A DNA stretch of 64,000 bases, from positions 1 to 64,000 of the forward strand of contig CAYXGZ010000017.1 of the NCBI GenBank assembly GCA_964464755.1. Reading direction: 5' to 3'. Under the pieces are notes generated by a model, which searched no databases, was not told the DNA's origin, and saw nothing but the letters and a program-made list of their open reading frames with translations. Below are positions 56,932 to 64,000 of this stretch, piece by piece. A program made the translations under genes and the position numbers. The DNA is from CAYXGZ01 sp964464755 (GTDB lineage Bacteria > Planctomycetota > MHYJ01 > JACPRB01). How positions within the stretch are numbered: the first letter of the stretch is position 1; each line of letters begins with the position of its first letter.

Positions 56932-58185
56932 ATGATCGACATGTCCACGCTGTTCCGCGAGCAGGTCGAGCACGACGCCTCCGACCTGCACCTCAAGATC
57001 GGCCGGCCCCCCATCTTCCGCCTCGTCGGCGAGATGACGGTCTCCGACCACCCCGAGGTCACGGCGGAGGACATGGACACCGCGCTCAAGCAGCTCCTCG
57101 GCGAGGACGGCTACCGCAAGCTCCAGGACGAGGGCGAGGCGGACTTCTCGTACCTCTTCCCCGGCGTGGCCCGCTTCCGCATCAACGCCTTCCGCCACCT
57201 CGGCCAGCTCAGCCTCGCGGCCCGGGCGATCCCCATCCAGCCGCCGACCTTCGACAGCTACCCCCTGCCCCCGGTGCTGCGGGACCTCGTCACCGCGCCG
57301 CAGGGCCTGATCCTCGTGACGGGCCCGACGGGCAGCGGCAAGTCGACCACGCTCGCGTGCATGATCGAGCACCTGAACCAGACGCAGCCCCTGAACATCA
57401 TCACGCTCGAGGACCCGGTCGAGTTCGTCTACACGGACCAGCGAAGCACGATCCGCCAGCGCCAGGTCGGGACCGACGTGCAGAACTTCCACGAGGCGCT
57501 GCGCCGCGTCCTGCGCCAGGACCCGGACGTGATCCTCATCGGCGAGCTCCGCGACCGCGAGACGGTCGAGATGGCGCTGCACGCCGCGGAGACGGGCCAC
57601 CTCGTCCTGTCGACGCTGCACACGAACGACGCGAAGCAGACGATCGACCGCATCATCGACATCTTCCCCGCGGAGACGCGGGATCACATCCGCTCGATGC
57701 TCTCGCTCACGCTCCACGCCGTGCTGAGCCAGCGGCTCGTGAGCCGGAAGGACCGCTCGGGCCGGGTCGTGGCGATGGAGGTCCTCGTCAACAACCCGCA
57801 CGTGCGGGACCTGATCGCGCAGAACAAGATCCGCGAGATCGACGCCGCCCTGAAGGCGGGCCAGCACTACCGGATGCAGACCTTCAACCAGTCGCTGGCG
57901 AAGCTGGTCCAGGACGGGCTCGTGAAGGAGGAGGACGCGATGTCCACCTCCTCCAACCCCAACGAGCTGCAGCAGCTGCTGCGCGGCATCGGGGCGAGCA
58001 CGCCCGCGGCGCCGGCGGCCGCGGTGCCGGGCCGGTCCCCGACCTCCCGGATCCAGGTCCCGGTCCAGGCCCCGGCCCCGGCCGTGGACCCGGAGTGGGA
58101 GTCGATGCTCGCGAAGGTGCGCCAGCAGCCCGCGGCGCCCCGCCCCTCCACCCCCGGGGACGACACGAAGTTCCGGACGAAGTAG
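56932..58185 (+). CDS. pilT: Type IV pilus retraction ATPase PilT
   Basis: Product of 417 residues. N-terminal ASDLHLKIGRPPIFRLVGEM is the PilT PAS-like start. Walker A is GPTGSGKSTT (~131), the Asp box ITLEDPVEFV, Walker B LRQDPDVILIGELRDRETV, and the His box LSTLHTNDA. The C-terminal AIRxxIRE-like retraction motif is approximated by VRDLIAQNKIREIDAA. A Pro/Ala-rich tail of ~60 residues is longer than usual. It depolymerises pilins at the inner membrane. No other pilus gene adjoins it; the HTH-ATPase at 11.5 kb is the only related protein here. Confidence 0.92.
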   Translation: MIDMSTLFREQVEHDASDLHLKIGRPPIFRLVGEMTVSDHPEVTAEDMDTALKQLLGEDGYRKLQDEGEADFSYLFPGVARFRINAFRHLGQLSLAARAIPIQPPTFDSYPLPPVLRDLVTAPQGLILVTGPTGSGKSTTLACMIEHLNQTQPLNIITLEDPVEFVYTDQRSTIRQRQVGTDVQNFHEALRRVLRQDPDVILIGELRDRETVEMALHAAETGHLVLSTLHTNDAKQTIDRIIDIFPAETRDHIRSMLSLTLHAVLSQRLVSRKDRSGRVVAMEVLVNNPHVRDLIAQNKIREIDAALKAGQHYRMQTFNQSLAKLVQDGLVKEEDAMSTSSNPNELQQLLRGIGASTPAAPAAAVPGRSPTSRIQVPVQAPAPAVDPEWESMLAKVRQQPAAPRPSTPGDDTKFRTK

Positions 58186-58231
58186 CCGAGGACGGCGTCC
58201 CGCCCGCGACGTCCGATGTCCAGGAGTGTCC

Positions 58232-59089
58232 ATGAGACCCTGGATCGCCCTCGCGGGCCTGCTGCTCGCCGCGTCGCCCCAGGACCGGCCGCCGCGGAAC
58301 GTCGCCGACGCGAAGTACGGCCCCCACGCCCGGCACCTCTTCGACCTCTGGAAGGCGAAGACCGACGCCCCCTCGCCGCTGGTCGTGTTCATCCACGGCG
58401 GGGACTTCAGCGCCGGGTCGAAGTCGCAGGTCCCCCCGGCCCTCGTCAAGGCCTGCCTCGCGGAGGGGATCAGCGTCGCCTCGATCAACTACCGCCTGAT
58501 CGACTCGGGCCCCTTCCCCGCGCCGATGCACGATGCGGCGCGGGCCGTGCAGTTCCTGCGCCGGAACCGGGAGGCCCATCACCTGGACGGCCGCATCGCC
58601 TGCGCGGGGTACTCCGCGGGGGCCGGGATCGCGCTGTGGCTGGCCTTCCACGACGACCTCGCCGATCCGAAGTCCGCGGACCCGGTCCTTCGGGAGTCGA
58701 CGCGGATCGTCGGCGTGCTGGCGCAGGACGGCCAGTGCTCGTACGACCCGCGCTGGGTCAAGGCGAACGTCGGGGGCCGGACCCACGAGCACCCGGCGCT
58801 CCGGGCGTTCTACGGGCTGGCCAAGGGCGAGGAGGAGACCGCGAAGGCGTTCCGGCTTTACGAGGAGGCCAGCCCGATCGCGCACCTGGGGGCGGGCGAC
58901 CCGCCCGTCCACCTCACCTACGCGGGGAACGACCCGCCGTCGAACCGGCCGGGCGCCGGCGTGCACAGCGAGAAGTTCGGCCAGGCGCTCCAGGCGCGGA
59001 TGAAGGAGTTGGGCTTGGACTGCTCCCTGAAGGTGGGCGCCACCGACGTCGCCGACCAGCTCAAGTACCTCAAGCGGAGGTTCGAGTGA
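58232..59089 (+). CDS. Secreted alpha/beta hydrolase, carboxylesterase-like
   Basis: Product of 285 residues with a signal peptide (MRPWIALAGLLLAAS). Hydrolase core: PLVVFIHGGDFSAGSK with the HGG oxyanion motif of the hormone-sensitive-lipase/BD-FAE group, VASINYRLIDSGPFPAPMHD, and the nucleophile elbow CAGYSAGAGIALWLA (Ser ~130). An acidic-residue region and a late His are less clear, so the triad is incomplete by eye. CAGGAG precedes ATG 58232. It could deacetylate or de-esterify extracellular polysaccharides. Confidence 0.8.
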   Translation: MRPWIALAGLLLAASPQDRPPRNVADAKYGPHARHLFDLWKAKTDAPSPLVVFIHGGDFSAGSKSQVPPALVKACLAEGISVASINYRLIDSGPFPAPMHDAARAVQFLRRNREAHHLDGRIACAGYSAGAGIALWLAFHDDLADPKSADPVLRESTRIVGVLAQDGQCSYDPRWVKANVGGRTHEHPALRAFYGLAKGEEETAKAFRLYEEASPIAHLGAGDPPVHLTYAGNDPPSNRPGAGVHSEKFGQALQARMKELGLDCSLKVGATDVADQLKYLKRRFE

Positions 59090-59186
59090 GGGTGGCCGCC
59101 CGGATTCTGTAACTCCCCCCCGCGAACGGCGTAGGTATCCCGTCGTCCAGGTACCGGCCGGACTCCCCTCGCGGAAGGGATGCCGC

Positions 59187-59561
59187 ATGAGCATCGGAAA
59201 AATGGCGGGAATCGGCGTCGCGGTCGTCCTCGTCGTGGCGGGCGCGCTCGTCGCGGGGTCCCTCCAGGACCCCATCGTCCTGATCACGGAAACGGGGTAC
59301 GAACCCGCCGTCCTCGAGGTCGTCGTGGGCCACTCGGTGAGGTTCGAGAACACCACGCGGAGGCCCCAGACGGTCACCTCGCGGCTCCCCGTCGAGGACC
59401 CGAAGCAGGAAGGGGACCTGGACAAGGGGGGCTTCGACTCGGGCCCGATCCGGCCCGGGGCGACGTGGACCTACAAGTTCGCCAAGGAAGGGACCTTCGA
59501 GTTCTTCAACCGGATGGACCGGTCCATGACCGGCACGATCGTCGTGAAGCCGGCCAAGTAG
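59187..59561 (+). CDS. Membrane-anchored cupredoxin-fold protein lacking copper ligands
   Basis: Product of 124 residues. An N-terminal helix (GIGVAVVLVVAGALVAGS) serves as anchor or signal. The mature domain follows the plastocyanin pattern: ETGYEPAVLEVVVGHSVRFE, NTTRRPQTVTS, SGPIRPGATWTYKFAKEGTF and MTGTIVV. The position that would be the first His reads Pro-Gln, and the Cys/His/Met cluster near FEFFNRMDRSM lacks Cys and His, so a type 1 copper site is absent. A structural or alternative-metal role is more likely. GAAGGGA precedes the ATG. Confidence 0.75.
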   Translation: MSIGKMAGIGVAVVLVVAGALVAGSLQDPIVLITETGYEPAVLEVVVGHSVRFENTTRRPQTVTSRLPVEDPKQEGDLDKGGFDSGPIRPGATWTYKFAKEGTFEFFNRMDRSMTGTIVVKPAK

Positions 59562-59640
59562 ATCGCGGCGCCCGGGCCCCCGGATTTTCCCATGGATTCC
59601 GCCGGCGAATCCGTAGTGGAGGCGCCCATCGAGGTGCCCC

Positions 59641-60630
59641 ATGGATGACGCCGACAAGCAAGAGGTCCTGCAGGCCGCCGGCCGGGTCCCCGGACTCCGC
59701 CGCGGGCTCGAGGAACTCTTCGCGACCCCCTCGCGCGACGCGATCCTGAACAAGGTCGCCCGGTGCCGCGGGGTGGTCCTCCTCCGCGAGAAGGTCTCGG
59801 CCGTCGTCGCCTCCTACCTCGACCACGAGAACTGGGAGGTCCGCCAGGGCGCGGTGCTCGGCCTGGCCGAGCTCAAGGGCCGGTCCCAGTTGCCCCGGAT
59901 CGAATCCCGACTCGAGGATCCGCATCCGCGGGTCCGGGCGAACTCGCTCCAGGTCGTCGCGGAACTCGCCGGGACCGCCTCCGCGGCCCGCGTCGCGGAG
60001 CGGCTGGCGGATCCCGACCCGGGCGTGCGCCGCGCCGCGCTCGGGGCGCTCGTCGAGCTCGAGGCGGACCCGGCGCTGGTCCGCCCGCTCCTGCAGCGGG
60101 GCGACGCCGGCTCGAGGGCCGTCGTCCTCGAGGCGCTCGAGCTGCTCGGGGACCGGGCCTCCGCGGCGCAGGCCCTGGAATTCTTGCGGGATCCCGATCC
60201 GCAGCTGCGGATCCGGGCGATCCGGTACCTGTCGCGGCTCGGCCGCGAGGCGCCGGTCGAGACCGTGCTCGGGTGCGCGACCGACCCGGAACTCGGCGTG
60301 CGCAACGCGGCGTGGGAGCTGCTGCCCCGGACCGATCCCCGCTCGATCGCGAGGGCTCGCGACCTGCTCCGGCATCCGGACCCGGCGATCCGGCTGCACG
60401 CGGCCTACACCCTGCCGTCCGCGGAGCTGCCGGCGACCCTCGTGCCGCAGGTGGCGGCCGCGCTCGACCAGGCCGACGAGCGCCTCGCCCTCCAGGCGGC
60501 GCTGATCGTCGAGTCGCTGGCGGGCGCCCGCTGGGAGCGCGTGGACCGCACGGGGCGCTACCCCGAGGTCGTCGCCGCCGCCCGGGAGTGGTGGAGGCTA
60601 AATTCCGCTGACCCCCGCTGGTCCTCCTGA
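59641..60630 (+). CDS. HEAT-repeat protein
   Basis: Product of 329 residues built from about seven HEAT/PBS-lyase-like repeats, each with a DPDPxVRxxAxxxL core (NWEVRQGAVLGLAELKG, HPRVRANSLQVVAELAG, DPGVRRAALGALVELEA, DPQLRIRAIRYLSRLG, DPELGVRNAAWELLPR, DPAIRLHAAYTL). No enzyme residues; a scaffold or protein-interaction role is typical. Cytoplasmic. GAGGTG lies 5 bp before the ATG. Confidence 0.85.
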   Translation: MDDADKQEVLQAAGRVPGLRRGLEELFATPSRDAILNKVARCRGVVLLREKVSAVVASYLDHENWEVRQGAVLGLAELKGRSQLPRIESRLEDPHPRVRANSLQVVAELAGTASAARVAERLADPDPGVRRAALGALVELEADPALVRPLLQRGDAGSRAVVLEALELLGDRASAAQALEFLRDPDPQLRIRAIRYLSRLGREAPVETVLGCATDPELGVRNAAWELLPRTDPRSIARARDLLRHPDPAIRLHAAYTLPSAELPATLVPQVAAALDQADERLALQAALIVESLAGARWERVDRTGRYPEVVAAAREWWRLNSADPRWSS

Positions 60631-60661
60631 TCGCGGCGCGACCCGATTCCGCCGGCCGGGA

Positions 60662-60690
60662 TTGACAGGGGGCGCCGGCTCCCCGAGGAT
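60662..60690 (+). promoter_or_regulatory. Sigma70-type promoter candidate with leaderless start
   Basis: TTGACA (60662-60667), a 17-bp spacer and GAGGAT (60685-60690), then 6 nt to ATG 60697. The -10 resembles the TAGGAT boxes elsewhere, and the -35 is a rare consensus match in this GC-rich DNA. Confidence 0.55.
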
Positions 60691-60696
60691 CGCTCC

Positions 60697-61257
60697 ATGG
60701 CAGCGGAGCGGTTGATCGTCGGCCTCGGCGGCACCCTGCGCGAGCGCTCGCTGTCGAGGGCGGCCCTCGCGGAGTCCCTGCGGGTGGCCCGCGAGCGGGG
60801 CGCGACGACGGAACTCCTCGATCTCCGCGAGCTCGCCCTCCCCATGTACGTTCCCGACCGCCGCGTCGAGGACTACGCCGACGAGGCCGGCCGGAAGGGC
60901 ATCGCCCGCCTCGTGGACGCGTGCCGCCGGGCCTCGGCGTTCATCTGGTCCTCCCCCTGCTATCACGGGACCGTGGCGGGGGTGTTCAAGAACGCACTCG
61001 ACCACCTCGAGCTGCTCGGGGAGGATCCGGCGCCCTACCTGGCCGGCAAGCCCGTGGGGTTGGTCGCGATCAACGACGGCAAGACCTTCGGGGCGATGTC
61101 GAATTCGGTGCACGAGCTGCGGGCCTGGCTGGCGCCGACGCACGTCCTGCTGGGCAAGGCGGACTTCGACGCGACGCCGGCGGTGTCCAGCGACTCCGGC
61201 CGCCGCCGCCTCGCCCGCCAGGTCGACGAGCTGCTCGGCTTCCGGCCCCGGGCCTGA
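60697..61257 (+). CDS. NADPH-dependent FMN reductase family protein
   Basis: Product of 186 residues with a flavodoxin-like fold: GLGGTLRERSLSRAAL at the phosphate-binding start (GGTLRxxS), LLDLRELALPMY, then AFIWSSPCYHGTVAGVFKNALDHL as the flavin-binding YHGTxxGxxKNxxD motif common to these reductases. It reduces flavins, quinones or metals with NAD(P)H in the cytoplasm. Its promoter shows a consensus TTGACA, unusual here, so it may be strongly expressed. It ends 1 bp before the convergent kinase stop. Confidence 0.88.
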   Translation: MAAERLIVGLGGTLRERSLSRAALAESLRVARERGATTELLDLRELALPMYVPDRRVEDYADEAGRKGIARLVDACRRASAFIWSSPCYHGTVAGVFKNALDHLELLGEDPAPYLAGKPVGLVAINDGKTFGAMSNSVHELRAWLAPTHVLLGKADFDATPAVSSDSGRRRLARQVDELLGFRPRA

Positions 61258-61258
61258 G

Positions 61259-64000
61259 CTACTTCTTCCCCGCCCGGCTCGCCACGTACCCGCGGATCCA
61301 CTCCAGCGGCCCCGCGAACTGGGCCGCGAGCGCCGGGGCCCGCGAGACCGCCGCCTCGATCGACGCGCCCGCGTCGCGCGCGGCGTCGAGCGCGTCCTTC
61401 CCCTGCCGCTCGAGGTGACGGGCCCGCAGGTAGAGCGCCTTGCCGCGGACCGCGTGCGGCTGGGCCGGCGCCGGGTCCTTCCCGATCAGCCGCGCCGCGT
61501 CGTCCAGCGCGGACTCGATCCTCGGGCCGGGGTCCCCCCCGTTCGCGAACTCGTAGAGCCCGAGCGCGAGGCTCGCGTCGGCCCGGCTCGCGCGCAGGTC
61601 GTCCCGCCCGGGCGCCGCCTCGAGGCAGCGCGCCAGGTCCGCCACCGCCCGCGCCCAGTCGTCCCCCGGGGCCTCGTTCCGCGCCGCCAGGGCCTGGGCC
61701 CGGTACACCGAGCTCATCCCCCGCCGCCCGAGCGCCTCGAGATCGTCCGCGGCGTCCGCGAGCCGCGCGTCGAAGTCGGCGATCGCCCTCGCGAACCGGG
61801 GCGCGGCCTCGCCCCCCGGCGAGGCAAACTCGACCAGCCCGAGCTGGTAGTGGCAGATCCCCCGCGCGTAGCGGAGCTTGGAGCTCGGGGGGCCGATGTC
61901 GATCGCGGCCGTGTAGTCCTCGATCGCGGCCCGGTACGACTGCACCGGGTCCTGCTTCGCCCGCCTTCGCTGGTCGCCGGCCGCCTGGTGGATCATCCCC
62001 CGGCACGCGTAGCCGAAGCCGCAGCGCTCGCGCTGGCGCAGCGCCTTGTCGAGCGCCGCCAGCGCCTCGGCGATCTCCGCCGCGGGGTCGAGGCCCAGCC
62101 GCGCCCGGCAGTCCACGAGGTCCGCCAGCAGCCCGCCCAGCAGGAAGCCCGAGGCGGCGTCGCCGCCGTTGAGCCGGTGGAGGGCCCGGACGTCCAGGCC
62201 CGCCGCCTCCAGCTCCGCGAGCCGGGCCGGCGAGTGGGGCTGCGACGAGGCGAGCTGGTGCCGCGCCCCGGCCCGCGCCGTCAGCGCGGACGGGTGCCCG
62301 GGGGCGAGGTCCAGCGCGGCCGTCGCGTCCTCGACGGCCCCGCGCAGCAGCTCCGTCGCCCGCTCCGGCCGGAGCGAGGCGAGCTGGCGGCGGAGCTGGG
62401 CCCGCGCCGCGCGGAAGCCCGCGTGGCCCCGGTCCCGCGACACGGCCGCGTCGGCGATCGCGAGGGCCTCCGGGATCCGCCCCGCCTCCTGCTCGAGGCG
62501 CACGAGCACCTCGTAGGCCTCGTCGAGGAAAGGGTTGCGGGCCAGCGCGTCCCCGAGGTGCCGCCGCGCCTCGTCGAGGCGGCCGTCGACGTGCGCGGAC
62601 AGGCCCCGACGGAAGGCCCGCTCGGCCTCCCCGAGCCCCGGCTCCGCGGCCCGGAGCTTCTCCAGGTCGCCGGCCAGCCGGGCGCGCGCCGCCGTGATGG
62701 CCAGCGCGGGCGCCGGATCGGACGAGTCGGCGACCCCGCGGGCCCCCTCGAGGATCTCGAGGAACTGGACCTTCGCGACGAGGTCGATCACGCGGAACCG
62801 TCCGAGGATCGCCTGCTCGTAGAGGGCCGGGGCGTAGCCCGGGTTCCTCGCCAGCGCGCGCTCCTGCAGCGACAGCGCCTCGTCGAGCCGCAGCTCGGCC
62901 CGGCGCAGGCGCCCGAGCAGGTGCTGCGGCTCCCCCGCGGCGGGCGCCCGGGCGGCCAGGTCGGTGCAGAGCGACTCGAGCTCCCCCGCCCGCTCGCGCA
63001 GCTTCTCGAGGTGCCCCGCGCGCCGGGCGTTGAGGACGGCGTCGAGCAGGGCCTCCGCGCGGCGGCGGCCCTCGGCGACGAGCTCCCGGTCCTTGCGGCC
63101 GAGCTCGTCCTGCGCGCGCCGGAGCGACGGCACGACCAGGACCGCGCCCGCGAGCAGGAACAGCAGCGCCCCGGCGGCGGCGAGCACGGCCAGGGGGCGG
63201 CGGCGGATCCGCCGGCTCCAGCGGCCCAGCACGCCCGAGGCCCGGACGGAGACGGGCTCGCGGCGCCGCAGCCGGCCAAGGTCCTCGGCGAGCTCGGCGG
63301 GCCCGGGGTAGCGCCGCTCGGGGCGCTTCTCCATCGCCTTCTGGCAGGCGGCCTCGGCGTCCGCGCCGATCGCGGGGTTCCGGGAGCGCAGCGCAGGCGG
63401 GTCGACGTGCAGGATCTTGTGGAAGAGCTCCGCGACGGTCGCGCCGTCGAAGGGCGGGGCGCCGGCGAGGCACTCGTACATCATCGTGCCGAGCGCGTAG
63501 ACGTCCGTGGCCGGACCGATCTCCCGGACGCGGCCGGCGACCTGCTCGGGCGCCATGTACAGCGGCGTGCCGAGGACCGCCTGGGACTTCGTGAGGTCCA
63601 CGCTGAAGAACGAGGCGTGGGCGAGGCCGAAGTCCATCAGCTGCACCCGGCCGCCCGCGTCGATCATCACGTTCTGCGGCTTGAGGTCGCGGTGGACGAC
63701 GCCCTTCGAGTGGGCGTAGGCGACGGCGAGCGCGATGTCCTCGAGGAGGCGCAGCGCCTCGTCCGGCGCCGGCCGGGCCTCCGCGAGCAGGGCCGCGAGC
63801 GTCCGCCCCTCGACGTAGGCCATGGCGATGAAGTGCAGCGGCGGGCCGGCCTCGTTCTCCGCGGTGCCGACGTCGTAGACGGGCGCGATGCCGGGGTGCT
63901 GGAACTGGGCCGCGATGCTCGCCTCGCGGAAGAAGCGCTGGACCGTCGCCTGGGTGCCGACGACCTCGGGCCGGAGGATCTTGAGGGCCACGCGGCGGCG
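61259..64000 (-). CDS. Transmembrane Ser/Thr kinase with TPR array, N-terminus cut by window end
   Basis: At least 913 residues; the frame is open to the window edge, which cuts just before the VALK lysine motif, so the P-loop lies outside. Kinase motifs: HRDLKPQNVMI, MDFGLAHAS, GTPLYMAPEQV, DVYALGTMMYECLAG. A membrane helix (PLAVLAAAGALLFLLAGAVLV) precedes ~600 residues of TPR-like repeats (NPFLDEAYEVLVRLEQEAGR, GHPSALTARAGARHQLAS). It parallels the kinase at 45-48.5 kb in order and in several phrases (PGYxPAxYEx, LEKLRERA/LEGMDKFA), so they are paralogues. Confidence 0.88.
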   Translation of the reverse strand, partial: RRRVALKILRPEVVGTQATVQRFFREASIAAQFQHPGIAPVYDVGTAENEAGPPLHFIAMAYVEGRTLAALLAEARPAPDEALRLLEDIALAVAYAHSKGVVHRDLKPQNVMIDAGGRVQLMDFGLAHASFFSVDLTKSQAVLGTPLYMAPEQVAGRVREIGPATDVYALGTMMYECLAGAPPFDGATVAELFHKILHVDPPALRSRNPAIGADAEAACQKAMEKRPERRYPGPAELAEDLGRLRRREPVSVRASGVLGRWSRRIRRRPLAVLAAAGALLFLLAGAVLVVPSLRRAQDELGRKDRELVAEGRRRAEALLDAVLNARRAGHLEKLRERAGELESLCTDLAARAPAAGEPQHLLGRLRRAELRLDEALSLQERALARNPGYAPALYEQAILGRFRVIDLVAKVQFLEILEGARGVADSSDPAPALAITAARARLAGDLEKLRAAEPGLGEAERAFRRGLSAHVDGRLDEARRHLGDALARNPFLDEAYEVLVRLEQEAGRIPEALAIADAAVSRDRGHAGFRAARAQLRRQLASLRPERATELLRGAVEDATAALDLAPGHPSALTARAGARHQLASSQPHSPARLAELEAAGLDVRALHRLNGGDAASGFLLGGLLADLVDCRARLGLDPAAEIAEALAALDKALRQRERCGFGYACRGMIHQAAGDQRRRAKQDPVQSYRAAIEDYTAAIDIGPPSSKLRYARGICHYQLGLVEFASPGGEAAPRFARAIADFDARLADAADDLEALGRRGMSSVYRAQALAARNEAPGDDWARAVADLARCLEAAPGRDDLRASRADASLALGLYEFANGGDPGPRIESALDDAARLIGKDPAPAQPHAVRGKALYLRARHLERQGKDALDAARDAGASIEAAVSRAPALAAQFAGPLEWIRGYVASRAGKK

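Noticed and set aside
1..64000. Prophage, IS elements, tRNA or rRNA genes
   Set aside because: No transposase, integrase, phage structural gene, terminal inverted repeats or recognisable tRNA cloverleaf or rRNA sequence was seen by eye.

Overview
The window is 64 kb of very GC-rich bacterial chromosome (clearly above 70% by eye outside the first ~1.8 kb), densely packed, with no rRNA, tRNA, CRISPR array or transposase that I can see and no gene-free stretch over 300 bp. It is probably from the Planctomycetota or a close relative. The grounds are a DUF1598-like protein, two Ser/Thr kinases carrying long TPR arrays, VIT/VWA secreted proteins, a giant macroglobulin-like protein, a ClpS ending in a RIPRCKGS-type tail, and ECF sigma/zinc-finger anti-sigma pairs with FecR-like domains. 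The assignment is an inference from gene content, not a phylogeny.

Layout. 1-1.8 kb: two unrecognised, translationally coupled genes of lower GC, a likely transferred patch. 1.8-4.3 kb: ParB-like HTH protein diverging from an ABC-F ATPase. 4.3-8.0 kb: a minus-strand operon egtD-senA-senB-marR, the hercynine and selenoneine type pathway, with a divergent DMT permease and a GNAT gene next to it; senA is crossed by a 10-N assembly gap. 9.4-18.5 kb: ureohydrolase, an HTH-PilB-type ATPase fusion, VWA and VIT-VWA secreted proteins, PLD synthase, clpS-crcB. 18.6-30.7 kb: CBM48 protein, esterase, PrsW-like protease, the 2106-residue macroglobulin-like protein, SUKH-like and haem-binding proteins, a methyltransferase. 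30.7-36.1 kb: sugar and envelope genes (DegT aminotransferase, PseB-like dehydratase, NodB deacetylase, GT2). 36.1-40.2 kb: a coupled operon led by a thioredoxin-fold gene with an in-frame TGA in a UxxC motif, followed by a bacterial SECIS-like hairpin; I read it as a selenoprotein. 40-53 kb: DUF1598 protein, P450, xth, kinase, phosphoesterase, sigma/anti-sigma pair, APH-like kinase. 53-64 kb: acidic-tailed PDZ protein, second sigma/anti-sigma pair, deoxyhypusine synthase homologue, pilT, esterase, cupredoxin fold, HEAT protein, flavin reductase, and a second kinase cut by the window end.

Two independent selenium signals occur 30 kb apart: SenA/SenB, which build a selenium-for-sulfur ergothioneine analogue, and the UGA-coded protein. 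Both need selenophosphate, yet no selD/senC, selA, selB or tRNA-Sec lies here. The most useful regulatory observation is that 22 genes have a TAnnnT hexamer ending 6-9 nt before the start codon, which implies widespread leaderless transcription and fixes several start codons. Genes inside operons instead use GTGA stop/start overlaps, and five convergent pairs share one CTAG as both stop codons.
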